NCBI GenBank assembly: GCA_020226215.1
Contig: CM035233.1
Location: 69,678,831 to 69,742,830, forward strand
Source of the DNA: Sindora glabra
Taxonomy: Eukaryota > Streptophyta > Magnoliopsida > Fabales > Fabaceae
Reading direction: 5' to 3'
DNA length: 64,000 nt
In this document: positions 12,660 to 23,400 of the stretch, piece after piece
Numbering within the stretch: the stretch's first letter is position 1
How the letters are laid out: every line of letters begins with the position of its first letter
The notes under the pieces: model-generated
What the model saw: only the letters and a program-made list of their open reading frames with translations
Told to the model about the DNA's origin: nothing
Database searches by the model: none
Program-made: the position numbers and the translations under genes

Positions 12660-13124
12660 ATAGTCTTTTCCATCTTGTAGAGCTTTGTATTAACTGTAAT
12701 GTGATGGTTGTGACTATTATGACTGAAACAGGACTTTATCCTTGTAATGCATGTTTAGAATGAAAGAGTTGTGACCTTTTGGGAACATGGCAATTAAGTG
12801 ATCCTATGTATGACATAAACCTAATATAATGGTTACATATGCCAACAGTGGCTTCATGCTTATATGTGTAGGTTCCTAATTATGATTTGAAATTTGCTCA
12901 TACTAATGTGTTATACATTTGTCTTGAATAAAGCTTTTCATTTTGGTTAATTTAGGTACATTGTAAGGTGATGGATTTGCACAGTTGTGACATAAGTGTA
13001 GTTCTAAATTTGTCATGCAATTTTTGTTGTACTATGTGAATTCACTTCTTGTTGTGGTATACATTTGTATTATCCTTTTTAATAATTCATATTACTTGAT
13101 TGATTGGATTGTTGCAGTTAGACA
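12660..13124. other. Spacer between the two transposon genes
   Basis: About 460 bases of AT-rich DNA follow the transposase stop; they contain no open frame of note. A pyrimidine-rich run ending GTTGCAG at 13118 lies just upstream of the second gene and could be a splice acceptor in its leader. Confidence 0.4.
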
Positions 13125-14402
13125 ATGCCGAAAAGCAGGAGATCTGATAGCCGGGTAGAAGGATCCTCAAGGGACACATTGAGATGGACAACGGAGATGG
13201 ATACAGCACTGCTGGATTTGTTATTAGAGGAGGCACACAAAGGAAATAGACCATATGACACTTTCACTTCTATGGCATATGCCACTGTCTTAGCGGAGCT
13301 GAAGCAATCAATAAGTCCATCACTCTAAAAACATCATATAAAAAATAGGATGCGAACGTTAAAGGAGCATTTTAATGAGTGCTACGACTTATTTCATAGG
13401 TGGAGTGGGATTGCATGGAATCCAACAACTAGAATGTTCAAAGCTAAGCAGGAAGTCTGGAACGAGATTTGTGTGGTAATAAATCTAGTGTAGATTCATT
13501 ATTGATTTTTATGACATATGTATATTAGGATGTACTTCTAAAGGTTATGGTGCTACTTGTGAAGTTGCTTAAAAAGTCACGTAGCATGATATAGCATTCA
13601 GATGTATTAAAGGACGTATCCCAGTTGCATGTTAATTGTTATAATTCTGTAATTGTCCAAGCCATATGATTGAAGGATTTGTTTAATTTAATATTAAATG
13701 TAGATAGGTATTGTATCTTATAATTTATTTTCAATGTTTATTTAATAGAAGTTATATTTGCAGGAGAAGCCCAAAGCTAAAAAATGGACACGCACTCCTA
13801 TAAATAACTATGATAAGTTATTAGAGATTTTTTCCAGGGATAGGGCTACAGGTTCTGCTACTAAGACTTCGATTGACAAAGTTCGACGATGGGAGATAGA
13901 AGGCTTCGACCTCAATAATAGTTCTAGATTCAACTCTGACTTCGATGTGACTTAGGGAACTAAGGCTCCGAACTTCACAATGCCTGATAATGTATATAGT
14001 CCTCAGGGTGCTCCCTCCCACCAATCTCAAGAGTATGCTCCTTTAAACACTTCAACTCAGTCATAAGGGACCTCATCATCAAAGATTTCTAAAAGAAAAG
14101 CACCCATAGTTGATGTGATTCAAGAAGGGTATGAAAGGATGGACTTAGGGATAAGCAAATTGACGAATGTAATGAGAGAGATGGAAGAAAAACAGGCTAA
14201 TATAGCCGAGAGAAATCTGTCATTCCTTCAAAGTAGTAGACCTCATTATTACAACGAGGTTGAAGTTTGGCAGGAGCTAGAAAACATAGGAGTTCCCCAG
14301 GATTTTCAATTGAAGTATTATGACTTCTTGTTTAGAAATGAAAAGGTCATGAGGCAATTTTTTGGGGTTCCACTAAACGTACAGTTGCAGTACTTGTATT
14401 AA
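13125..14402 (+). pseudogene. Harbinger Myb/SANT-like protein (element second gene), inactivated
   Basis: The frame from ATG 13125 carries a Myb/SANT-like domain of the Myb_DNA-bind_3 type: RWTTEMDTALLDLLLEEAH, then further on IKNRMRTLKEHFNECYDLFH and the SGIAWNPTTRMF segment. An intron fits between 13475 (GTGTG|GTAATA) and 13764 (TTTGCAG|GAG). The rest resembles the C-terminal part of plant Harbinger Myb-like proteins, with a basic patch KISKRKAP and a helical tail ending at 14402. In-frame stops occur at 13326 (TAA), 13953 (TAG) and 14064 (TAA); the last two are compatible with former glutamine codons. In active relatives this protein binds DNA and assists the transposase in the nucleus. 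Confidence 0.8.
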
Positions 14403-15925
14403 CTAATGGGGAATGCATGAATTGGTTAAGACAATGGTGTCACAACTAAATGTCCCCTTCTTGGATGAAAATTGGTCAGTAATATAAGTACTTATTATTC
14501 TTTTATGAGCTTATTTTTGGTTAAACACTTTATATGGATTGTCTCTTAATGCTTATTTTGATGGTGCAAAAATTAATATTCGTTTATTATTATTACAATA
14601 ATTGATTAATTTTACAATTTTAGCAAAATGATAGGTTGTCCAAATATTTTCTGATTGTTACAAGCACTTTTGCTTCACAGCCTTTTGTAGATGTGATTGA
14701 TCATTATGGCTCATTAGTAGGATTGGATTATTGTGCTTGGGACTATCCTTTCATGTTTGTGTCATTATAGTCTGTACCTAGACAATCTATTCAAAGCCAT
14801 GTATTATGTTTATGTATAATTAGTAGAATTTCAAAATTCATATGGAACAAAACTTTACAAATGACAGTTGGTTATGTTTAGGATGACATGGGATTCTTTG
14901 AATATCTCAAGTTCTCTTATGCTTTGCCAGTATTATTAAGAATTGTCTAGTACTCTATTTGGGTTATGCCTTGTTATGTTCACACTATGCTATTATTAGG
15001 TCCTGAAACTTAATTAAGGAATTAGCATATTATATTTTAAGCAGGTGAAAAAATAATTGTAGATGTTGCCACAATTCCAATGCCAGGTTGTAATGAGGAA
15101 TAAATACGAGGGTTTATAGTGGTGTGATTTACTCCATTGATTGACACACTTATTTTTATTAGGACTTCAATATTATTTAAAGTCCAAATGTAGACAGTGC
15201 TAGCAAAAAATTATGAATAAAAACATCCTGACGTAGAATTAAAATTTTCCACTTTTCAAAAAAATATTTTGAATTTATTGTGCAAAGTTTTTAAAAGTTA
15301 TTAAACATATTAAATTTATATTTTTAAATACAAACATAGAAATAATAAATGTTAAAATTGACATAGGTGAAATTACTTTTATATCATAAAAAACAAATCT
15401 AAAACAGTAATCCTTTTTTTTCCTTTTGAAAAATAAATAAAATAAATTATTCTTTATTTACAAAATTAACAATAATTAAAAATAAAAAATAATATGGAAT
15501 AAATGTGGATGGGTTAAAAATACAAATAAGCAAATATTTTCTAACTAGAATACAATTATGAAACATGTTTTATATCTAAATAAAATTATAAAGCATAAAA
15601 TAAAAATTTATTTATAATATGAGAAATAAAAAATATTATAAAAATAAAAAATAATGAAATTTCAAACTTTGCAAGTTAAAATATAATAAATAAATGTGCA
15701 TCGTTAATGTGTCAGTATTGAAAAATATTTAAATTCAATAATATGTAATATTAATATTAAAGGTAAAAAAAATAAAAAATGCTAATATTATTTAATTTAT
15801 ATTGAAAAAACAACCTCTTATTAAATTTGTAGCATTCTATCCTAATATTATAAATATTTCAATTGAGTTTGTTAAATTAATACTATTATAAAAATTAATA
15901 ATACATTATAAGAGTAAAATAGTAA
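14403..15925. other. Non-coding right interior of the Harbinger element
   Basis: This is AT-rich sequence between the Myb-like pseudogene and the right terminal repeats. It has no open frame with a recognisable domain, and no nested insertion could be delimited. Confidence 0.4.
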
Positions 15926-15944
15926 TTTGAATCAATCCCATTTT

Positions 15945-16098
15945 CACCCCCTTTATTTTCACCCCTTCCAAATAAAACAAACTAATTTCCTCTCTATTTC
16001 CACTCCCTTCCATTTTCACCCATTCCAAACAACCTAAGTGAATTTACACTCCTCTCCATTTCCACCCCTCTCACTTTCACCTGCAGCCAAACAAAGCA
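15945..16098 (+). repeat. Right terminal and subterminal repeats of the Harbinger element
   Basis: Three related modules in this stretch each combine a CACCC-type motif with a CCAAA core: CACCCCTTCCAAATAA near 15960, CACCCATTCCAAACAACC near 16018, and CACCCCTCTC followed by CCAAACAAAGCA at the very end. The outer one pairs with the left end of the element. Confidence 0.6.
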
Positions 16099-16101
16099 TT
16101 A

Positions 16102-17660
16102 AGCTGAAAAATTGACTCGATGGTGAAACAATATGAAAAGTACGTAATTATACATTCTATTATTAATAGTTAACATTTAATTGCAATGCTTATTATTACT
16201 TGCTTCGTTTCTTTTTATTTATTATATTTTAAAAAAGTATTTTTATTTCTTTTTATTTGTTATTTTAAAATTTTAATAAAGTATGAAATATTCTTTTTTC
16301 AAATTTATTATTTTTTAGTAATAAATATTTTATTATTTTATATTATTAATTATCTTACATTTATTCCTTTATATTTCTTTTTCTATTTTTAATTATTTTA
16401 AATTTTGTGCATAAAAAATAATTTTATAATACTCATTTAAAATAAACAAATTTAATTATTATTTTAATATGTGTAAAATTAATTAATAACGATAAATAAA
16501 TAAGGACAGAGAGAGTAATAGCTTACATTTAAGTCATTCGTATCAACTCTTGGAGGATATTTGTGTTGTTTTAAATACAAATTATGTTTGGTGTAATTAA
16601 TTAATAAATTATATAATAATTAATAATTGATAAATTATCTCATTGTATTAGAAGTATTAAATAAAATGAATTATTAAAATAGTTAAAAAATATAAAATAA
16701 TATAAAAATATATTTATATAAATAGATATATTTAAAATAACAATATAATTATTAAAAATTAATTAATTATATTTTTATGATATTATATATTTTTAATTTT
16801 TATTCCAAGTAAGAATATAATTATTTAAAATTTAACTAATTGTATTTTATAGTATCACCTATTTATTTATTTTCTTTACTTGATTAGTGTACTTCCATAA
16901 AACCAATGTAGCTAAATCACTAGTCAAAGACTAAAAGAAAATAATGTTAATTGTATGCCTTTGATAAAAAAAATTATTTTATTTCTTGTATTGCTTCAAA
17001 GGGTTTATTAACAAGAGGCGATTAGGAGGTAGAGAGCATTCTAAAAGAATACGTAGATTTATAAGATTAGGATATATATCTCATCTAATTAAAAATAAAA
17101 GGATAAATTTGAAAAAAAATAAATAGCTATTATCTATAAATTAAAAGTTATTTTGAATAATTTATTATATCAAAACTTACAAGCTAACGTTAGCTAGTGT
17201 CCCAAATATTTTCATAAAATAATCTATAACTTTTAACTTATTGATATAATTAATAAGTTATAAATTAACTTATTTGGTTTGACAAATACATACAAGTATT
17301 TCATAAAATTAGATATTGAAGTAGTTAAAAATATCAAATAATATAAAAGATATGTTAATATAAATAGATATATAATTAAATTAACAGACATTTATTTTAA
17401 GATCAAATTATATTAATGTAATTAATATATTTAAAATAAAAATATAATATCCTAAAATTTAATTAGTGATATTTTATGATTTTATATGTTTATTTATATA
17501 ATTTTTATTTAATTATTATTTATAAAAAATATAATTATTTTTTATGATATTTCATATTTATTTAACTTCACATAATTAAGGATATGGGTTGTTAATTAAT
17601 TAAAGAAAGAAAGATAAATTTAAAAAAACTAATAAATTATAACTTATCCAAAATAACTTA
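16102..17660. repeat. AT-rich block with diverged MITE-like repeats
   Basis: Two segments, around 16570-16810 and 17270-17520, share with the MITE at 17664-18233 the same order of motifs: a TATTTGG or TGTTTGG-like start, a stretch of AATATAAAAGATAT type, and a TTAATTATATTTTATGAT-like stretch. They look like older fragments of the same family, now without clear borders. No coding sequence is present. Confidence 0.45.
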
Positions 17661-17663
17661 TTA

Positions 17664-18233
17664 AGGATCTATTTAATACAACTAACTAATAATTGATAAA
17701 TTAGTTAGTAATTAATAAATTAGATAATAGTTGATAGTTGAATTTATTAGAATTGTTTAAGAAAAACAAGTTGAAAAACATAAAATAACATAAAAGATAT
17801 ATTAATATAAAAATATAATAAATTAAATTAATTTATCTTTATTTTAATATCAAATTATATTAATATAATCAAAATACTTAAAAAATATAATTATTTAAAA
17901 TATAATTAATTATAATTTTGATATTATATATTTATTTTTATACAACATAATAATATAATATCCTAAAATTTGTTTAATTATATTTTATCATAGAATGTAC
18001 TTATTTATTTATATTGAATAAATGAGGACATACTAAATATTTATATATATGATTAGAATATAAATTATTATTTAATTAAAATAAGAGAGACATATTTAGA
18101 AAATTTTTAAAAGCTATTAGCTTATAAGTTAAAAGTGAGAAACTTTTCAAATAAGAATTTATTTTTTTAAATAAGCTATTATGTAAATATCTCTAAAAAT
18201 TAATTTATAATTATCTGTTACATCAAATACACA
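17664..18233. mobile_element. Tourist-like MITE
   Basis: A sequence of about 570 bases is flanked by TTA at 17661-17663 and 18234-18236. Its ends are imperfect inverted repeats: the left reads AGGATCTATTTAATACAAC, the right, read inwards, TGTGTATTTGATGTAAC, and both continue into AATTRATAAATTA-like sequence. There is no coding capacity. Size, AT content and TTA duplications fit non-autonomous PIF/Harbinger (Tourist) elements. It is not clearly derived from the 7.3-kb element nearby, because their inner sequences differ. Confidence 0.55.
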
Positions 18234-18236
18234 TTA

Positions 18237-20100
18237 AATCACAATTTTTTTATAAATTAATGTATAAAATAATTTTAAAAATTAATTTATTGCTTATTAA
18301 TTAAATTAATAAATTATAATTTAATTTATTTATTACATAAAACATAGCCATAATTCGGTGGAAGCGATATTTGCTTCCGAGGAAATATCATTTGCCATGC
18401 AGCAAAATTTAACACATTTATGCTCTTTTTTACTATATATATTAAATTAAAATAAAAAATCTAATTTATAACATTTATTCTTTCATTTCTTTTTTTTAAC
18501 TTCAAATTCCAACATCATAATCTTAAAATTGTAAATTAAGAGCGAAATGTGAAATTAAAAATAAATTAGAATAAAATCAAAGATAGAGAGAAAGAATATA
18601 TAATTTATAAATAATAATTTCATTAAATTTGAATAAAAATATAATATAAAAGGATAAAATATTAATCGTATAAATCATATCACAGGTTATAAGTAAGTTT
18701 ATATCACGTTATGACTCTAAGTAAAATGTATTTTTTTTTATTTCTAAGGGTAAAACTAAAATTAAGATAGAAAATTATTATTTATAGATCAATAGTCGTG
18801 TTGTTGGTTTGTGGCGGAAAACCCCGCTTCCACTCGCATAGTTGGTTAGAGATATGTTCCAAACGCTCATCATGCTAGGATTTGGATTACCCACGACATA
18901 TTTTCCACCGTTGAAAAATCCTAATAAGAAATATCTTATAATCAAAAAAATATATATCTTCCTTTTATTTTTATTTTTTTCCTTTTTTGGTGAAACTCAT
19001 CTGAATTATCAATACTGTGCGTTTTAGCCTTCCTCATCCCCCGAGAAGCTTTAAATGTCCGCTCTTCACATCATCCATCAATTGCAGATTGATCCTAATC
19101 ACATCATGATACGAAAATGATGCCATCTTCACATGGACTTTTTTGCCTTTTAAAATGTTAAATTGACATGATTAACGGTGATAAATAGGCTTTTACCAAA
19201 AAAGAAGAAGCGATAAATAGGCCAATCATAATATCATATCTTAAAAACTGAGTTTCAATATTTGTTAATTGTTATTTCATAATAATTTTTAATTGCTATT
19301 CGCGACATTTCTAGGGCTTTCTCATTATCAAGAAACACTGTTCGTCCTAGTTTACATAGAGGCAGTTGGAATATTGCATGGGACGGATAATTACTATCCC
19401 AAATCCTTTATCTTCTTGTTCTAAATTAAAAAGGTAACCTAATCTATTAGGTCAGATAATTAATTAAAAAAGAAAGATCAACTAAGCCCAAAGAAGCAAG
19501 ATTACTCATGTAAGTCAAAATTAGCTAAACGAAGAGATGTTCGTATACATTAATTCAGTTTAGATATGGTATGTTGGTGGTTAAGAAGTTTTATTTCTTA
19601 GGTATATAAGTTTAAATTTTAAGAGTAATTATTCCATTCGATTATTATTTTAATTAAAAAGTAGGAGTTAGTGTTTTTTTTCTCTCTCTAAATCTCATTA
19701 GTATAAATGATAACGATAATCATTCGATAAGAAGGTCACATTATTTATATACGGAATTTTAAATTATTTATTAAATATTATCTTTAAAAAAATTAAATTT
19801 TGACATTTATTAGTGATATAATAACGTTGGCAAAGATTTGAAATTCAAACATAAAAAAGGATGTTTCATGCCACTCTTAATTATAAAAAAAAATATTATG
19901 CAAATTTGGATTTGGATTGGATGGAAAGACCTTGACGCCCAACCCATTTTGGCTCGCTTCCCTCAAATTAGAGAAAACATTAGAAAAAACAGAGCGGAGA
20001 AAGAAAATTGGAATGGCAAAGAAAACACAGGAAGCCATCTAAATTACAGACGGAGTACTCTAACAACTGCAGTGATGGGAGAGAAAGAGAGAAAGCGAAA
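18237..20100. other. Intergenic DNA upstream of ATG18h
   Basis: This is AT-rich sequence with islands of more balanced composition (18350-18420, 18790-18920, 19000-19180). No open frame with recognisable similarity, no tRNA and no bounded element was found. Its last few hundred bases, including GAGA-rich runs near 20080-20100, should contain the ATG18h promoter. Confidence 0.4.
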
Positions 20101-20284
20101 GCAATAACAGTGAACGTTGATACAAACCGAACCGAGGGACTCAAGGAACAAATCCAAACTCTCTAAACTTCCTCTCTCTTTTTTTTTTTCCTTCTTTTAT
20201 TTCTCAAAAGCTTCAAGTCAAACTGAGCCAGCAAGCAAGGAACAGAGGGTTATTTCTCTCCATTCCCGATCGTGTTTCTATCGA

Positions 20285-20449
20285 ATGATATATCTGATCT
20301 TAGCTGATCGGAGATGTTTTCTGTCGGTGGCGTTACGGCTGCTGCTGGTGGACCGTGGCGGAGAGACTTGTGATCGGTGTCGGTGGGAGTTCCGGAGGAA
20401 GGATAGTCATGAAGAAAGGGAAGGGGAAGAACAACGGTTTGTTGCCTAA
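20285..20449 (+). promoter_or_regulatory. Overlapping upstream ORFs in the ATG18h leader
   Basis: A 54-codon open frame starts at ATG 20285, runs out of frame across the presumed main start at 20409 and stops at 20449. A second upstream frame starts at ATG 20314 and stops at 20373. If transcription starts upstream of 20285, both would be met by scanning ribosomes before the main ATG. Whether they are translated is unknown. Confidence 0.45.
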
Positions 20450-23400
20450 TTCACTGAGGATTATTTCTTCTTGCCTTAAGACTGTGTCTACGAATGCTAG
20501 CACCGTTGCTTCCACAGTTCGCTCTGCTGGCGCTTCCGTGGCCGCTTCCATTTCCTCTGCTTCTGAGGATCACAAAGATCAGGTAATTTCTGTGACCCAG
20601 ATTGAATGGATTACACTCTCTGAACGAATTGATGACATACCTTTTCTGAATCGGTCTAGTGTATTTGGCGCGCGTGCGTGCTCCTTAGACACTGATGACT
20701 GTGCGCGCGGTTGTTTGTTCAGAGCAAATTCATGTAGCTTTTCTTTTTGGATAACACATGGTATTTAACTCCGAAAAGATCCTATTTTTCAGTAGGTACT
20801 AGGTAATTACTAAGAATAGGAAAGGACTTCATTACGGTATAAAGTCTTAACATACATGGTTCATCACCATTTTTGACTTTAAACTGACTGAGCTATAATG
20901 GTCTGCCTACAAAGGTTTGGAATTGAAAGACAATGATGAATATTTAGATTCTTATGGCCTGAGTTTTGGCTAATTTAAATGCATATTGAGCACTCTTCAT
21001 CAATTCCAACTGAAGTAGGTGAATTCTTATGGAAGCTTTCAATGTGTTATACATCTTTTGTCTTGGTGGAAATTTGTCTGGGACTGTGTCACACAAACTG
21101 CATGTATATATTATTATTCATTAACACGTTTTACCACAGATCATAAATGTCGAACACTATTTAATAAACTGCATATGGGTTTGATGTACTTTTATCTTCA
21201 GTGAAAAGTCCGGCATTCACTGCAGGGCAAAGCTTATGTGCCCAGTTGGTTAAATGTTATTATTGAGAATGGTAACTCTCTACTCTTAATCATAATGGTC
21301 ACTATTCAATCTAAAAGACGTTCTCACGTGTATGTTTTTGTGCTACTGAACAAGAATATTTGTGAATCTAGGTCCTACAGTTGAACAAATTTCCATCTGG
21401 AACCTATGGGCTAAAATAGTAAATGATGAGGGCTAATTTAAATCTGCATAGATTCCCTAATTTTGTTTTCGCTAGTTATGCACTGGAGTATGAGCTTCAT
21501 ATACCAAGGAAAAGCAACTGTGTCTAGCTTCTGCGCTTCACTGCTTGCTTTACTGGCTTTAACGCTTTTGTTGTAATAGGCATTCTGCTCTGCAACTCTA
21601 TTTTTTTTTTTTTTTGGGTTTAAATTCATCTTCTCCCATGGGTAATATTTTTTCTCTAAGAGTCGTAAGTTCATCTTATTCTTGTTGGTGAACAGGTAAC
21701 CTGGGCTGGTTTTGACAGGCTAGAGCTTGATCTTTCCATTGTCAAGCATGTTCTCTTACTCGGTTACCTCAATGGATTTCAAGTTTTCGATGTGGAGGAT
21801 GCATCTGGCTTCAGTGAACTGGTCTCAAAGCGTGATGGTCCAGTTTCCTTCTTGCAGATGCAACCTTTGCCCTTGGTCTCTGATGGTAAAGAGGGATTCA
21901 GAAAATCACACCCTTTACTTCTTGTTGTTGCTGGAGATGATACTAGCAGTATTTGCCAAAACCGCGCTCATTCAGGGGGTTTAGGAAGAGATGGAACTTT
22001 AGAGACCCAGTTTGGAAATTGTGTCAACTCTCCAACAGCTGTTCAGTTTTACTCTCTGAAGTCCCATTCTTATGTTCATATTCTACGATTCCGGTCCACA
22101 GTGTGCATGATCAGATGCAGTTCTCGGATAGTTGCTGTTGGTCTTGCCACACAAGTATGTGGTAGTTCCCCCAGTGTCCTTTAGAATTTTTCAAGTCGTG
22201 TTAGTTACTTACTGTAGAATATTGTTGTCAAACAGAGCATAATAGTAGCAAATTTTGCATAGCTCACTGGTGCTAATTTTCTTATATATTGTCCTGGTAA
22301 TTTGGCAGATATATTGCTTTGATGCATTGACCCTAGAGAATAAATTTAGTGTTCTCACCTATCCTGTTCCTCATTTAGCGGGACAAGGAACAGCGGGAGT
22401 TAATGTTGGTTATGGTCCAATGGCTGTGGGCCCTAGGTGGTTAGCATATGCTTCCAATAACCCACTGCGCACAAACACAGGTCACTTGAGCCCTCAGAAC
22501 CTCACGCCTTCTCCAGGAGTTAGTCCATCAACGTCCCCAGGCAGTGGTAATTTGGTGGCACGTTATGCAATGGAGTCTGGTAAACACTTGGCTGCTGGAA
22601 TAATTAAATACTGTCATGATCTGCTTCCTGATGGTTCTAGTTCTCCAATACCCTCAAATTCTGGGTGGAAAGTTGGTAGAGTTCCAGGAATTGATATGGA
22701 TAACGCAGGAACGGTTGGTATTCTTTCACTAAGAGTCAGCTTATTGGTAACTTAAAATGTAACAGGCTTTACCTAATTGTTATTGTATGTCTTGTTTCTG
22801 GTTGATTGTAGGTTGTGGTGAAGGATTTTGTTTCCCGAGCTGTCATCTCCCAATTTAAAGCACACACTAGTCCTATCTCTGCATTATGTTTTGACCCTAG
22901 TGGTACCCTACTGGTCACAGCCTCGGTCTATGGGAACAATATTAATATCTTCCGGATAATGCCCTCATGCACACGCAAGGGATCTGGTGTCCCAGTCTAT
23001 GACTGGAGCTCTTCTCATGTCCATCTTTATAAACTTCATCGTGGAATAACATCAGCTGTTAGTATACCTTATTTGTATTATGCTTGTCTCTTTGTACGTT
23101 TTGATTCTCCTGTTCGAACTTTGCATCATGGTCTTGATTATTTATTCATTTTCTTATTTGACAGATGATCCAGGATATTTGTTTTAGTCATTTTAGTCAG
23201 TGGATTGCTGTTGTCTCATCCAAGGGGACTTGTCATCTTTTTGTTTTGTCCCCATTTGGTGGTGATACTGGTTTTCGAATGATTAATTATGAGGGCGAAG
23301 AACCCTTCTTACTTCCAGTTTTATCTCTGCCTTGGTGGTCCACAACATCTTCCATCCCTGATCAGCAATCTTTGACCCCTCCAGCACCTGTTGTACTTTC

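Larger units (their letters stand above)
8826..16098 (+). mobile_element. PIF/Harbinger DNA transposon, decayed
   Basis: An element of 7273 bases is bounded by the trinucleotide TTA on both sides (8823-8825 and 16099-16101), the usual target duplication of this superfamily. Its ends are imperfect inverted repeats: GCGTCTATTTGGG on the left and, read inwards from the right, TGCTTTGTTTGGC. Below the ends, related motifs (GAGAGGGGTGGAA followed by a TATTTGG or TGTTTGG core) recur about twice on the left and three times on the right. Inside lie the two genes expected of an autonomous element, a DDE transposase and a Myb/SANT-like protein, in the same orientation. Both carry nonsense codons or frameshifts, so this copy cannot move by itself. 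Confidence 0.85.

Noticed and set aside
20355..20408. An 18-residue N-terminal extension of ATG18h
   Set aside because: Position 20355 is GTG; the first in-frame ATG is 20409, which matches the family N terminus.
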